Below are positions 35,329-44,086 of a stretch of 64,000 nucleotides of DNA, piece by piece (position 1 is the stretch's first letter; each line of letters begins with the position of its first letter). Under the pieces are notes generated by a model. That model was not told the origin of the DNA. It did not search any database and saw only the letters and a list, made by a program, of their open reading frames with translations. Made by a program: the position numbers and the translations under genes. Origin of the DNA: CAYPZL01 sp964415045. GTDB lineage: Bacteria > Planctomycetota > Phycisphaerae > Sedimentisphaerales > Anaerobacaceae. Location: positions 1-64,000 of the forward strand of contig CAYPZL010000001.1 of NCBI GenBank assembly GCA_964415045.1, read 5' to 3'.

Positions 35329-36747
35329 ATGAAAAAACGGGTTGTTGCCGACATCGTACCGATGGCGTTTGCGGTCGCGGGTGTGATCTGCCTGATGTAC
35401 GTCTGGCTCAGCGCCGACGCGGCGGTCGATCTCCAGGAGCGGCTGCCGGGCGGCGACAACCGGCCGGCGGGCATTGCCGGCAGTGACGCTCCGGTAAAGC
35501 TTACCGGCACGCTGGTTGCGCTCGACGGTGTGCCGGCGGATCTGCCCGGCGCCTGGCCCCGCTTCCGGGGGGCCAACTACGACGGCGTCAGTCGGGAAGC
35601 TGTGCCGTTGCAGCGACAATGGCCCGAAGAGGGACCGCCGGAGCTCTGGTCCATCGAGGTGGGGGAAGGGTACGCCGGAGCGGCGGTCTTGAACGGCAAA
35701 GTGTATCTGCTGGACTACGACCGGGCCAACGAAGCGGACGTCGTGCGGTGCCTCTCGCTGGCGGATGGACGTGACATCTGGCAATATTCCTATCCGGTGA
35801 AGATCAAGCGATGGCATGGCATGAGCCGTACCGTACCGGCCGTGACCGACGAGTTCGTTGTCACCCTGGGGCCCAAGGGGCACGTGACCTGCCTGGATGC
35901 CAAGACGGGCGAGTTCAAGTGGATGCTGAATCTCGTGCGGGAGTACAACACGAAACTGCCGCAGTGGTATGCGGCGCAGTGCCCCGTGATCGACGACGGC
36001 AAAGCGATCATCGCGCCGGCCGGCGACGTGTTGATGATGGCCGTGGATTGTGCCACCGGCGAGATCGTCTGGCAGACGCCCAACCCGGACAGATGGGTGA
36101 TGACGCATTCGTCGATCGTACCGATGGAATTCAAGGGACGCCGTTTCTACATCTACTGCGGCGGTTCCACCAACGCCGGCGGCGTCGTCGGCGTTTCGGC
36201 CGCCGACGGCAGTGTGGTGTGGAAGACGGAGGAGTGGAAGGTGCGCACGAACGTCCCGATGCCGGTTCTTGTCGGCGAGGACCGCATCTTCTTCACCGCC
36301 GGTTACGGCCAGTACGACAACGGGTGTATGATGATGCGCCTGGTCGAGTCCGACGGCCGGATCGTGCCCGAAGTGGAGTTTTCTCATCCGACGGATGTTT
36401 TCGGCTCCATGCAGCATACGCCGGTCTATTACGAAGGCTATATCTACGGCGTCGGCATGGACAAGCAGTTGAGCTGTCTCGACGTGCAGGGCAACGTAGT
36501 TTGGACCAGCACGAGCGAGAACCGGTTCGGCAGCGGCCCGTATATCATTGCCGACGGTCTCATCTACGTTCTCGACGACTCCGGCGTGCTCACGCTCGTC
36601 GAGGCCACCTCCAGCGGGTACGTGCAACTGGACCAGGCGCAGGTGCTGGAGGGAATCGAGTCCTGGGCGCCGATTGCCGTCGCTTCGGGCCGGTTGATCG
36701 TGCGGGACCTGACGCGCATGGCGTGTCTGGACGTGGCTCAGCGGTAG
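35329..36747 (+). CDS. PQQ-like beta-propeller protein with N-terminal anchor
   Basis: The 472-residue product begins with a signal/anchor (IVPMAFAVAGVICLMYVWLS). The domain starts with AWPRFRGANYDGVSREA, the WP-[QR]-[WF]-RGP-like opening seen in planctomycete PQQ-like proteins, also present at 39971 and 46594. Blades include CLDAKTGEFKWMLNLV and AVDCATGEIVWQT. It is probably extracytoplasmic. The start is 25 bp after the permease stop. Function unknown; most likely a binding or scaffold protein for the operon's exported components. Confidence 0.82.
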   Translation: MKKRVVADIVPMAFAVAGVICLMYVWLSADAAVDLQERLPGGDNRPAGIAGSDAPVKLTGTLVALDGVPADLPGAWPRFRGANYDGVSREAVPLQRQWPEEGPPELWSIEVGEGYAGAAVLNGKVYLLDYDRANEADVVRCLSLADGRDIWQYSYPVKIKRWHGMSRTVPAVTDEFVVTLGPKGHVTCLDAKTGEFKWMLNLVREYNTKLPQWYAAQCPVIDDGKAIIAPAGDVLMMAVDCATGEIVWQTPNPDRWVMTHSSIVPMEFKGRRFYIYCGGSTNAGGVVGVSAADGSVVWKTEEWKVRTNVPMPVLVGEDRIFFTAGYGQYDNGCMMMRLVESDGRIVPEVEFSHPTDVFGSMQHTPVYYEGYIYGVGMDKQLSCLDVQGNVVWTSTSENRFGSGPYIIADGLIYVLDDSGVLTLVEATSSGYVQLDQAQVLEGIESWAPIAVASGRLIVRDLTRMACLDVAQR

Positions 36748-36828
36748 AGCGGCGTTGATGAAGGCGCCTGGGCCTGCTATACTGCCGGTTCTGCAAGTTG
36801 TTTCCAGATAAAGGAATAGAGCGTAATC

Positions 36829-37872
36829 GTGACCAGAGAAGCCGGGGAAATAGACGTCAAGCTGTTTCTGGTGGTCCTTGTCGTCGTGGTGGCGGCGGTG
36901 GGTGTTGTGGCCGTCCTTCAGCTCGATACGACAGGCCGGTCGGGTAGCGGCCTGAGCGACGCGTTCAGCTATGATCTGACCGAGCTGACGCGGGTGGACC
37001 CGAACCTCATTCTGTACGAAGAGGTGGGGCAGCCGCTGAATACGGGCTTTGTCCTGTCCCGCGCCATTGCCCTGGATTCCAATGGACGGATTTTTGTCAC
37101 GGGAGACAAAGCGATCCGCATATTCAGCCGGCCGGGCAGCCTGCAGCGGATCATCGATATCGCCGGCGAGCCGCGCTGCCTGACGGTGGCCGATGACGGC
37201 AAGGTGTACGTGGGTGTCGAAGACCACGTCGAGGTCTGGGACAGCAGTGGCCGGCGCCTCGCCGCCTGGCAGCCTCTCGGCGAAGAGGCGGTCCTGACCA
37301 GTATTGCGAAGTACAAAGACAGCGTATTTGTCGCCGATGCGGGTCACCGCGTCGTGCTCCATTATGATTTGGCGGGCAACCTGATCGACTTCATCGGCGA
37401 GAAGGACCCGGACAGGAACATTCCCGGTTTCGTCGTTCCGGGGCCTCACATGGACGTGGCTGTCTCTCGTGACGGTCTGCTGCGCGTCGTCAACCCGGGG
37501 CGGCACCGCATCGAGGCATACACGCTTGAGGGCGACCTGGAGTTCTGGTGGGGCGAGCCCTCGGCCAAGATCGAAGGCTTCTGCGGATGCTGCAATCCCG
37601 TGAACTTCGCGCTGTTGCCCAACCAGGGTTTTGTCACCAGCGAGAAGGGGCTGGTGAGAGTGAAGGTGTACAACAGCGACGGCGGGTTTGTCGGAGTGGT
37701 GGCCGGCCACGAGCAGTTGACCGATGGCGTGCAGGCCAAGATCTGCGAGACGCCGGAAGAATGTCAGGGAGCCGGTCTGGACGTGGCCGCCGACGCCGAC
37801 GGTCGCATCTACATCCTGGACCCGCCGGAGAATGTGATCAGAATCTTCGCAAGGAAAGAAGCACGCCCATGA
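36829..37872 (+). CDS. NHL-repeat propeller with N-terminal membrane anchor
   Basis: The GTG start follows AAAGGA. The 347-residue product has an N-terminal helix (LFLVVLVVVVAAVGVVAVL) and several NHL-type repeats (RAIALDSNGRIFVTGDKAIRIF; LTVADDGKVYVGVEDHVEVWD; GLDVAADADGRIYILDPPENVI-type). A GFCGCCNP cluster with three Cys lies at about residue 245-250 and could bind a metal or form disulfides. The stop overlaps the next start as ATGA. Likely outside the cytoplasm as a docking protein. The Cys cluster is unusual for NHL proteins and fits a redox module. Confidence 0.75.
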   Translation: MTREAGEIDVKLFLVVLVVVVAAVGVVAVLQLDTTGRSGSGLSDAFSYDLTELTRVDPNLILYEEVGQPLNTGFVLSRAIALDSNGRIFVTGDKAIRIFSRPGSLQRIIDIAGEPRCLTVADDGKVYVGVEDHVEVWDSSGRRLAAWQPLGEEAVLTSIAKYKDSVFVADAGHRVVLHYDLAGNLIDFIGEKDPDRNIPGFVVPGPHMDVAVSRDGLLRVVNPGRHRIEAYTLEGDLEFWWGEPSAKIEGFCGCCNPVNFALLPNQGFVTSEKGLVRVKVYNSDGGFVGVVAGHEQLTDGVQAKICETPEECQGAGLDVAADADGRIYILDPPENVIRIFARKEARP

Positions 37873-38114
37873 GCGAATCTGCAAGGAATCGACATACGCG
37901 CAGGCGTTTTTTTGCCGGGGCGCTGAGAAACGCATCGCTGGCACTGCTGGGGGCCGGCAGCGGGGCCGCGGTCGTCAAGCGACGCCGCCTCTTGCGGGAA
38001 GGCAAGTGCCTCAACCAGGGAATTTGCTCGCAGTGCGAGGTCTTCGCGGAATGTGGTTTACCGCGGGCCCTTTCGGTTCGGCGCGCGATGAAGAGGAGTC
38101 ACGATGACGCGTAA
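37869..38114 (+). CDS. Small Tat-type four-cysteine protein
   Basis: The 81-residue protein starts with a twin-arginine-like leader (RHTRRRFFAGALRNASLALLGAG) and has a mature core KCLNQGICSQCEVFAECG. The cysteines are spaced C-x5-C-x2-C-x5-C, plausible for an iron-sulfur or zinc site. It overlaps the NHL gene by 4 bp and the ferredoxin gene by 11 bp, so its expression is coupled to both. Tat export normally means folding and cofactor insertion in the cytoplasm. I recognise no named family; the tight placement argues for a real gene and for a role with the ferredoxin that follows. Confidence 0.7.
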   Translation: MSESARNRHTRRRFFAGALRNASLALLGAGSGAAVVKRRRLLREGKCLNQGICSQCEVFAECGLPRALSVRRAMKRSHDDA

Positions 38115-38667
38115 CAGAGACGTGATGAGCAGACGCAAATTCTTGCGTGAGGGCCTCTGGGGTGCCTGCCTGGCCGGGTTGGGTGGCGCCTCCGGCCTGA
38201 GCGTGGCGCGGAACAACCGTGACAACATGGTCTGGCAGATCGATCCGCATCTGTGTATTCAGTGCGGCAACTGCGCGACGTATTGCGTGCTGGAGGAATC
38301 GGCGGTCAAGTGCGTCCACTCGTATGCCAAGTGCGGATATTGCGATCTTTGTACGGCGTACTTAGTGCCGGAGCCGACGGCGCTGGATACCGGCGCGGAG
38401 AACGAGCTGTGCCCGACGGGCGCGATCAAGCGGACCTTCGTGGAGGATCCCTACTACGAGTACACCATCGATGAGTCGCTGTGCAACGGTTGCGGCAAAT
38501 GCGTCAAGGGATGCAACGCGTTCGGCAATGGATCGCTCTATCTCCAGGTCCGTCACGATCGGTGCCTGAACTGCAATGAGTGTGCGATCGCGGTTGCCTG
38601 TCCATCGCAGGCGTTCAAGCGGGTTCCTGCGGATCAGCCCTACCTGCTGAAAGAAGTGGTTCATTGA
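38104..38667 (+). CDS. Tat-exported multi-[4Fe-4S] ferredoxin
   Basis: The 187-residue product has a Tat leader (SRRKFLREGLWGACLAGLGGASG) and three to four ferredoxin-like clusters: CIQCGNCATYCV, CGYCDLC with a later ELCPTGAI, CNGCGKCVKGC and CLNCNECAIAVACPSQAF. It resembles NapG/HybA/DmsB-type periplasmic electron-transfer subunits. Such proteins pass electrons between a membrane quinone/ferredoxin protein and an extracytoplasmic partner. The NapH-like gene follows with a 1-bp overlap, the same pairing as NapG-NapH, although no nitrate reductase is present here. Confidence 0.88.
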   Translation: MTRNRDVMSRRKFLREGLWGACLAGLGGASGLSVARNNRDNMVWQIDPHLCIQCGNCATYCVLEESAVKCVHSYAKCGYCDLCTAYLVPEPTALDTGAENELCPTGAIKRTFVEDPYYEYTIDESLCNGCGKCVKGCNAFGNGSLYLQVRHDRCLNCNECAIAVACPSQAFKRVPADQPYLLKEVVH

Positions 38668-39971
38668 TGATGGTGCGTTTGGCTCGTCTCACGATCTTCG
38701 TTGCCGTATTGCTGGCGCCGTCTCTGGCGGTTTGTGAAGAGTATCGTTTTCCTCCGCCCGATTTCGAGAGCGGCTACGAGCTTCCCGAAACGGAGGTTCC
38801 GCCGGCCCGCGACAGCGTATATGAGTACGTCGATACGGCGGTGTTTTTGCTGGCCCTGGTCCTGGCCTCGTACCTGATCCACAAGAAACGCAGCCGTCGC
38901 GCTATTTACGCGCTGGTGATCTTCTCCCTGTTGTACTTTGGTTTCTGGCGGCGCGGGTGCATCTGCGCGATCGGGGCGATTCAAAACGTCACGCTGACGA
39001 TTTTCGACAGCAGCTACGCGATCCCGATCACGGCGGCGATCTTCTTCGTCCTCCCCCTGGCCTTTACGCTGTTTTTCGGCCGGACGTTTTGCGGAGCCGT
39101 TTGTCCGCTGGGGATGATCCAGGACGTAGTGCTCGTACGCCCGGTGAAGGTTCCGCTCTGGCTGGAGAGCGCTCTGCGTTTGCTAGCCTACGCGTATCTC
39201 GGTGCAGCGGTGCTCTTTGCCGCCACCGGCAGCGCGTTTCTCATCTGTCGCTACGATCCGTTCGTCGCGTTCTTTCGGCTCAGCGGCAACTGGAATCTCC
39301 TGGTCTTCGGGACCTCTCTGCTGCTGATTGGACTCTTTGTCGGGCGGCCGTACTGCCGGTTTCTATGTCCTTACGGCGTGCTGCTGCGGCAGTTCTCGCG
39401 TCTCTCGAAATGGCGCGTCACGATCACGCCGACCGAGTGCGTCAAGTGCCGTTTGTGTGAGGACGCCTGCCCCTTCGGCGCCATTCACGAGCCGACGGAA
39501 GACTGGCCGGCAGGGGAGTACCGAATCGCCAAGAAGAGGCTCGCGTTGTTTCTGGTCTTGCTGCCGGTTCTGATCGCCGGCGGTGCGTGGGGCGGTCATA
39601 AACTCAAGGCGCCTTTGGCGCGGATGCATCCGACCGTGCGGACCGCCGAGCGGGTCTACCTGGAAGAGATGGGGCAGATCGAGGGCACCGACGACGTCAG
39701 CGACGCGTTTCGCGCGACCGGCCGGGCCAGCAGCGATCTCTATCGCGAGGCCTCGATGCTGCGCGACCGGTTCGCTCTGGGCGGCGCGCTGCTCGGCGGG
39801 TTCCTGGGTTTCGTGGTGGGAGGCAAGCTGATCGCGCTGTCGGTACGCCGCCGACGGAGCGACTACGAGGCGGACCCGGCCGGCTGCCTGGCCTGCGGAC
39901 GCTGCTACCGCTACTGTCCGAAGGAGCACGAACGGTTGAAACTGAAAAAGGAGCGGATCCCCGCACACTGA
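38667..39971 (+). CDS. NapH-like membrane polyferredoxin
   Basis: The 434-residue protein has an N-terminal signal-like helix followed by about five further transmembrane helices. CxxxCP motifs typical of NapH/NosR/CcoG lie between helices (GRTFCGAVCPLGM and GRPYCRFLCPYGVLLRQ), along with RRGCICAIGAIQN. Two ferredoxin clusters follow: CVKCRLCEDACPFGAI and, after another helix, CLACGRCYRYCPKEHE at the C terminus. The start overlaps the ferredoxin stop by one base and the stop overlaps the next gene by one base. It is the likely membrane conduit between cytoplasmic donors and the exported ferredoxin. Confidence 0.88.
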   Translation: MMVRLARLTIFVAVLLAPSLAVCEEYRFPPPDFESGYELPETEVPPARDSVYEYVDTAVFLLALVLASYLIHKKRSRRAIYALVIFSLLYFGFWRRGCICAIGAIQNVTLTIFDSSYAIPITAAIFFVLPLAFTLFFGRTFCGAVCPLGMIQDVVLVRPVKVPLWLESALRLLAYAYLGAAVLFAATGSAFLICRYDPFVAFFRLSGNWNLLVFGTSLLLIGLFVGRPYCRFLCPYGVLLRQFSRLSKWRVTITPTECVKCRLCEDACPFGAIHEPTEDWPAGEYRIAKKRLALFLVLLPVLIAGGAWGGHKLKAPLARMHPTVRTAERVYLEEMGQIEGTDDVSDAFRATGRASSDLYREASMLRDRFALGGALLGGFLGFVVGGKLIALSVRRRRSDYEADPAGCLACGRCYRYCPKEHERLKLKKERIPAH

Positions 39972-41713
39972 TGACGGAAACCATGGAACAGATTCCTGAA
40001 CGCGATAAAGGGCTCGGCTACCAGACGGCGCGAAGGACGGCTATCGTTGGAGCCGTTTTTGGGTGCATTTTCGCTGCTCTTCTGGTTGCCAACCTCATCG
40101 GCAGCGCCGTCCTCGGGCCGGCGCGTGAGCTCAGGCTGGATGCCATGAAGCTCCGCGTCCAGAAAGAGCCGGACAACAAAGAGCTGCTGGCTGAAATTCG
40201 CCGGTTGGACCTGAAAATACGTCGCGACCGGCTCTGGCGCTGGGAGTTTGACCGCAAGGCTGCCTACATGCTGTTAGGCAGCGTCGTCGTTTTCCTGGTT
40301 GGTGCGCAGGTGGCGCGTCTGCTGACGAGGGAGCCACCGCGACCGGGGCCCGTTCGCGACGTGGGTGAGGTCCAGATCGAGTCCGCCATGCATGCGCGCT
40401 GGGCCGTGGCGGGGGCCCTGATTTTGTTAGCGGGCGGCGCCTGGCTGTTCTACAGCAGGGGGGCGGTGGATTTCGCTCGCGCGCAGGATCAAGGGCCCGC
40501 CTACGCGTCGATGGCGGAAATGCGCGAGCAATGGCCCCGTTTCCGCGGCCCGGGCGGTGCGGGAATCAGCATGTATACCAACATACCCACGCGCTGGGAC
40601 GGCAAGACGGGCGAGGGAATTCTCTGGAAAGCGGAGGTCCCGCTGCCGGGACGAAACTCCCCGGTCGTCTGGAAGGATCGAATTTTCCTCACGGGGGCGG
40701 ACCCGAACGCCCGCGAAGTGTACTGCTTCGACGCCGCCGACGGCCGGCTGCTCTGGCGCGGCGACGTTCCTACGGTGCCTTTGCCGGAGGATGCGGAGCT
40801 GGACCTGATGGAGGACACGGGCTACGCCGCTTCGACGGCGGCCACCGACGGCCGGCGCGTGTACGCGATCTTTGCCACCGGCGACGTGGCCGCGTTCGAT
40901 TTCAACGGCCGGCGGCTCTGGCATAAGAACCTGGGCCTGCCGGACAACGTCTACGGTTTCGCCGCGTCTCTGGAGACCTACGAGAACCTCGTTCTCATTC
41001 AATACGATCAGAGTGACGGCACGGACGGCAAATCGCGCCTCTATGCGCTGGACGGCTTGTCGGGGCGCACCGTGTGGGATGTCGGGCGGGCACTGCCGAA
41101 TTCCTGGACGTCGCCGGTCGTGGTGGAAGTGGAGGGCCGGTACCAGCTTGTGACGCTCTCCGATCCGTGCGCCGTCGCTTACGATCCCTCCGACGGGCGC
41201 GAGCTGTGGCGGGCCGAATGCGCCACGGGCGACGTCGCCGCCTCGCCCATCTATGCGGGCGGCCTGATCCTCGTGATCGAACCTTACGCGCATTTAGCTG
41301 CGATCAAGCCGGACGGCCAGGGCGATGTCACCGAAACCCACATCGCCTGGCGGATGGAGGAGGGCGGGCCCGACATCTGCTCCCCGGTGGCCAACGACCA
41401 GTACGTGTATCTGATGGAGAGCGAAGGGTTGTTGATCTGCTGCAACGTGCAGACCGGGGAGAAACTCTACGAGCACGACCTGAGAGAGAGTTTCACGGCG
41501 TCTCCCAGCATGGTGGCGGACAAGCTCTACCTGCTGGATATGAAGGGCGTGATGCACATTGCCGAGGTCGGGCCGGAATACAAGGAAATCACCACGTGCG
41601 CTCTGGGCGAGGAGTGTTTTGCCTCGCCGGCGTTCGCGAATGGGCGGATCTACATCCGGGGCGACAAGAACCTGTACTGCATTGGCGAAGCCCCGCAGAG
41701 CAGCCCGCGTTGA
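39971..41713 (+). CDS. Multi-pass-anchored PQQ-like beta-propeller protein
   Basis: The 580-residue protein has three N-terminal transmembrane helices (about 25-46, 97-118 and 143-161), with a charged, probably coiled segment between the first two (about 52-92). The propeller starts at EQWPRFRGPGGAGISMYT and contains blades such as VYCFDAADGRLLWRGDV and AYDPSDGRELWRAE. It overlaps the polyferredoxin gene by one base, which suggests a stoichiometric partner and that the propeller is held next to the membrane redox protein. Compared with usual PQQ-like lipoproteins, the three-helix anchor is unusual. Confidence 0.82.
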   Translation: MTETMEQIPERDKGLGYQTARRTAIVGAVFGCIFAALLVANLIGSAVLGPARELRLDAMKLRVQKEPDNKELLAEIRRLDLKIRRDRLWRWEFDRKAAYMLLGSVVVFLVGAQVARLLTREPPRPGPVRDVGEVQIESAMHARWAVAGALILLAGGAWLFYSRGAVDFARAQDQGPAYASMAEMREQWPRFRGPGGAGISMYTNIPTRWDGKTGEGILWKAEVPLPGRNSPVVWKDRIFLTGADPNAREVYCFDAADGRLLWRGDVPTVPLPEDAELDLMEDTGYAASTAATDGRRVYAIFATGDVAAFDFNGRRLWHKNLGLPDNVYGFAASLETYENLVLIQYDQSDGTDGKSRLYALDGLSGRTVWDVGRALPNSWTSPVVVEVEGRYQLVTLSDPCAVAYDPSDGRELWRAECATGDVAASPIYAGGLILVIEPYAHLAAIKPDGQGDVTETHIAWRMEEGGPDICSPVANDQYVYLMESEGLLICCNVQTGEKLYEHDLRESFTASPSMVADKLYLLDMKGVMHIAEVGPEYKEITTCALGEECFASPAFANGRIYIRGDKNLYCIGEAPQSSPR

Positions 41714-41732
41714 CAGGGTGAACTGAGCTTCT

Positions 41733-44084
41733 ATGGAAGAGTTGGATTTGACATTCGTTGATGAGCTGGTCGAGAGAGTCGGCACCGGCAAGGACGAAGT
41801 GCTGGAGATTCTCCAGGCCGTCCAGGGGCACTACGGCTACTTGCCGAAGGAGGCGCTGCAGCGCGTTTGCGACCGGACGGACATCACGCCGGCTACGATT
41901 ACGGGGGTTTCGACGTTCTACGACCAGTTTCGGCATCGTCCTGCCGGCCGGCACACGATTCGCGTTTGCATCGGCACCGCCTGTCACGTCAAGGGCGGCC
42001 AGCAGGTCTATGACGCGTTCAAACGCTTCCTCAAGATTCCTGACGACGACGACACCGACGCCGATAAGCTGTTCACCGTGGAGAAGGTGGCCTGTATCGG
42101 CTGCTGCATGCTCGCGCCGGCCATCCAGATCGACGACATCGTCTACGGACATTTGAACGACCATCGCGTCCCGGTGGTTTTGAAGGATTTTCTCGAGCAG
42201 GAGAAGGCGACGGCGCGCAAGGGACGCAAGGAGCGGCATCGGCCGCGCCGCGACGACTTCGGCGAGATTCGCATCTGTCTGGATTCGAGCTGTCAGGCCA
42301 GCGGCAGCGGGCATGTGTACGAGAGCCTCAAGAAGGCGGTGGCCCGGACGCGAGCGCGGGCGGTTGTCAAAAGCGTGGCGTGTTCGGGCATGTCCTATCT
42401 GACGCCGCTGGTCGAGGTCATTTTGCCCGGGGGCCACTCGTTTCGGTACGGCAACGTCGAGCCGCAGGACGCCGGGGCGATTGTGTTGCGTCATTTCAAG
42501 CCGCGCTGGCCGGGACGGCGCGCCGCCTCGGCCGTCTCGAACGTGCTCGACCGGATACTGACCGACGAGGCGTGGGGCGCCGTGACACGCTACTCCCTGA
42601 ACGTTCGCGATACGCACGTGGCCGGCTTCGTGGACCCGCAACAACATATCGCCACCGAGCACGCCGGCCACACCGATCCGGTGGACTTAGACGAATATCT
42701 GCGTCACGACGGATTCAAGGCGCTGGAGAAATGCCTCAAGCAATGGAGTCCCGACGAGATCGCCTCGGAGATCGAGCGCAGCGGCCTTCGCGGCCGGGGC
42801 GGCGCGGGCTTCCCCACGCACCTCAAATGGAAGGCCGTACAGAGCCAGACTTCCGAGAAGAAGTTCGTTGTTTGCAACGGCGACGAGGGCGACCCCGGCG
42901 CGTTCATGGACCGGATGCTGATGGAGTCCTACCCGTACCGCATCATCGAGGGCGTAGCCATTGCCGCCCGTTGCGTCGGCGCTGCCGAAGGATACCTCTA
43001 TATTCGGGCCGAATACCCGCTGGCCATCAAGCGCATGACCGAGGCGATTCGCAAATGCGAGGAGCGCGGGCTTTTAGGCGAGAGTATTCTGGACAGCGAT
43101 TTCTCTTTGCGGTTGAAGATTGTGGCCGGGGCGGGCGCGTTTGTCTGCGGCGAGGAAACCGCGCTGATGGCGAGCATCGAGGGCCGCCGGGGCATGCCGA
43201 AGCTGCGGCCGCCGTATCCGGCCCACAAGGGACTGTGGGGCATGCCCACGCTGATCAACAACGTGGAGACGTACTCGGTCGTGCCCTGGATCGTACGCAA
43301 CGGCGCCGAGGCGTTTGCGAGCATTGGGACTGAGAAGAGCAAGGGGACCAAGGTCTTCGCCCTGGCCGGCAAGGTGGCCCGGGGCGGACTGATCGAAGTG
43401 CCCATGGGGATCACGATCAGACAGATCATCGAGGAGATCGGGGGCGGCATCGCCGGGGGGCTGCGGCTCAAGGCCGTGCAGATCGGGGGACCCTCCGGGG
43501 GCTGCATCCCCACCGCGCTGGACAGCCACTCGGTGGACTACGAAGCGCTGGCCGAAGTCGGCGCCATGATGGGCTCGGGCGGCATGGTGGCGCTGGATGA
43601 AACGGACTGCATGGTGGACATCGCGCGCTACTTCCTCGAGTTTACGCAGAACCAATCGTGTGGCAAGTGCACGTTCTGCCGCATCGGAACGCGGCGCATG
43701 CTGGATATCCTGGAGCGGTTGTGCGCCGGGGAGGGCAAGCCGGCGGACCTGGACGAGCTGGAACACCTGGCGCGGATCGTCAAGCAGGGCAGTCTCTGCG
43801 GCTTGGGCAAGACGGCCCCGAACCCGGTCCTGTCGACAATGAAGTACTTCCGCGACGAGTACGAAGCCCACGTTCAAGGGCGTTGTCCGGCCGGCAAGTG
43901 CAAGGCCCTTATCACGTATAAGATCACCGACGATTGTATCGGCTGCACCGTGTGCGCCCAGCATTGCCCGGTCGATGCGATTGAGATGAAGCCGTACGAG
44001 CAGCACGAAATAGACGTTGACAAGTGCATTCGATGCGGGACCTGCCAGAGCGTCTGTCCCGCCGATGCCGTTCGAGTTGAGTAG
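41733..44084 (+). CDS. NuoE-NuoF fusion, NADH-oxidising flavoprotein
   Basis: This cytoplasmic protein should oxidise NADH at FMN and pass electrons to iron-sulfur clusters, as in Nuo, Hyd/Hnd bifurcating hydrogenases and related complexes. The 783 residues contain a NuoE domain with a [2Fe-2S] set at Cys79, Cys84, Cys121 and Cys125. A second thioredoxin-like domain has Cys182, Cys187 and Cys217, but Ser at 221 where a fourth Cys is expected. The NuoF core follows with GLRGRGGAGFPTHLKW, CNGDEGDPGAFMDR and SCGKCTFCRIG. Two C-terminal [4Fe-4S] motifs are CIGCTVCAQHCP and CIRCGTCQSVCP. The next gene starts 2 bp later and encodes the likely partner. Confidence 0.93.
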   Translation: MEELDLTFVDELVERVGTGKDEVLEILQAVQGHYGYLPKEALQRVCDRTDITPATITGVSTFYDQFRHRPAGRHTIRVCIGTACHVKGGQQVYDAFKRFLKIPDDDDTDADKLFTVEKVACIGCCMLAPAIQIDDIVYGHLNDHRVPVVLKDFLEQEKATARKGRKERHRPRRDDFGEIRICLDSSCQASGSGHVYESLKKAVARTRARAVVKSVACSGMSYLTPLVEVILPGGHSFRYGNVEPQDAGAIVLRHFKPRWPGRRAASAVSNVLDRILTDEAWGAVTRYSLNVRDTHVAGFVDPQQHIATEHAGHTDPVDLDEYLRHDGFKALEKCLKQWSPDEIASEIERSGLRGRGGAGFPTHLKWKAVQSQTSEKKFVVCNGDEGDPGAFMDRMLMESYPYRIIEGVAIAARCVGAAEGYLYIRAEYPLAIKRMTEAIRKCEERGLLGESILDSDFSLRLKIVAGAGAFVCGEETALMASIEGRRGMPKLRPPYPAHKGLWGMPTLINNVETYSVVPWIVRNGAEAFASIGTEKSKGTKVFALAGKVARGGLIEVPMGITIRQIIEEIGGGIAGGLRLKAVQIGGPSGGCIPTALDSHSVDYEALAEVGAMMGSGGMVALDETDCMVDIARYFLEFTQNQSCGKCTFCRIGTRRMLDILERLCAGEGKPADLDELEHLARIVKQGSLCGLGKTAPNPVLSTMKYFRDEYEAHVQGRCPAGKCKALITYKITDDCIGCTVCAQHCPVDAIEMKPYEQHEIDVDKCIRCGTCQSVCPADAVRVE

Positions 44085-44086
44085 GT

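Noticed and set aside
35224..37944. 906-codon minus-strand open frame opposite two propeller genes
   Set aside because: Antisense of the PQQ-like and NHL genes; His-, Arg- and Asp-rich shadow composition.
38104..39971. Nitrate reductase (Nap) or nitrous oxide reductase (Nos) system
   Set aside because: NapG/NapH-like proteins are present, but no NapA, NapB, NosZ or other terminal oxidoreductase is encoded nearby.
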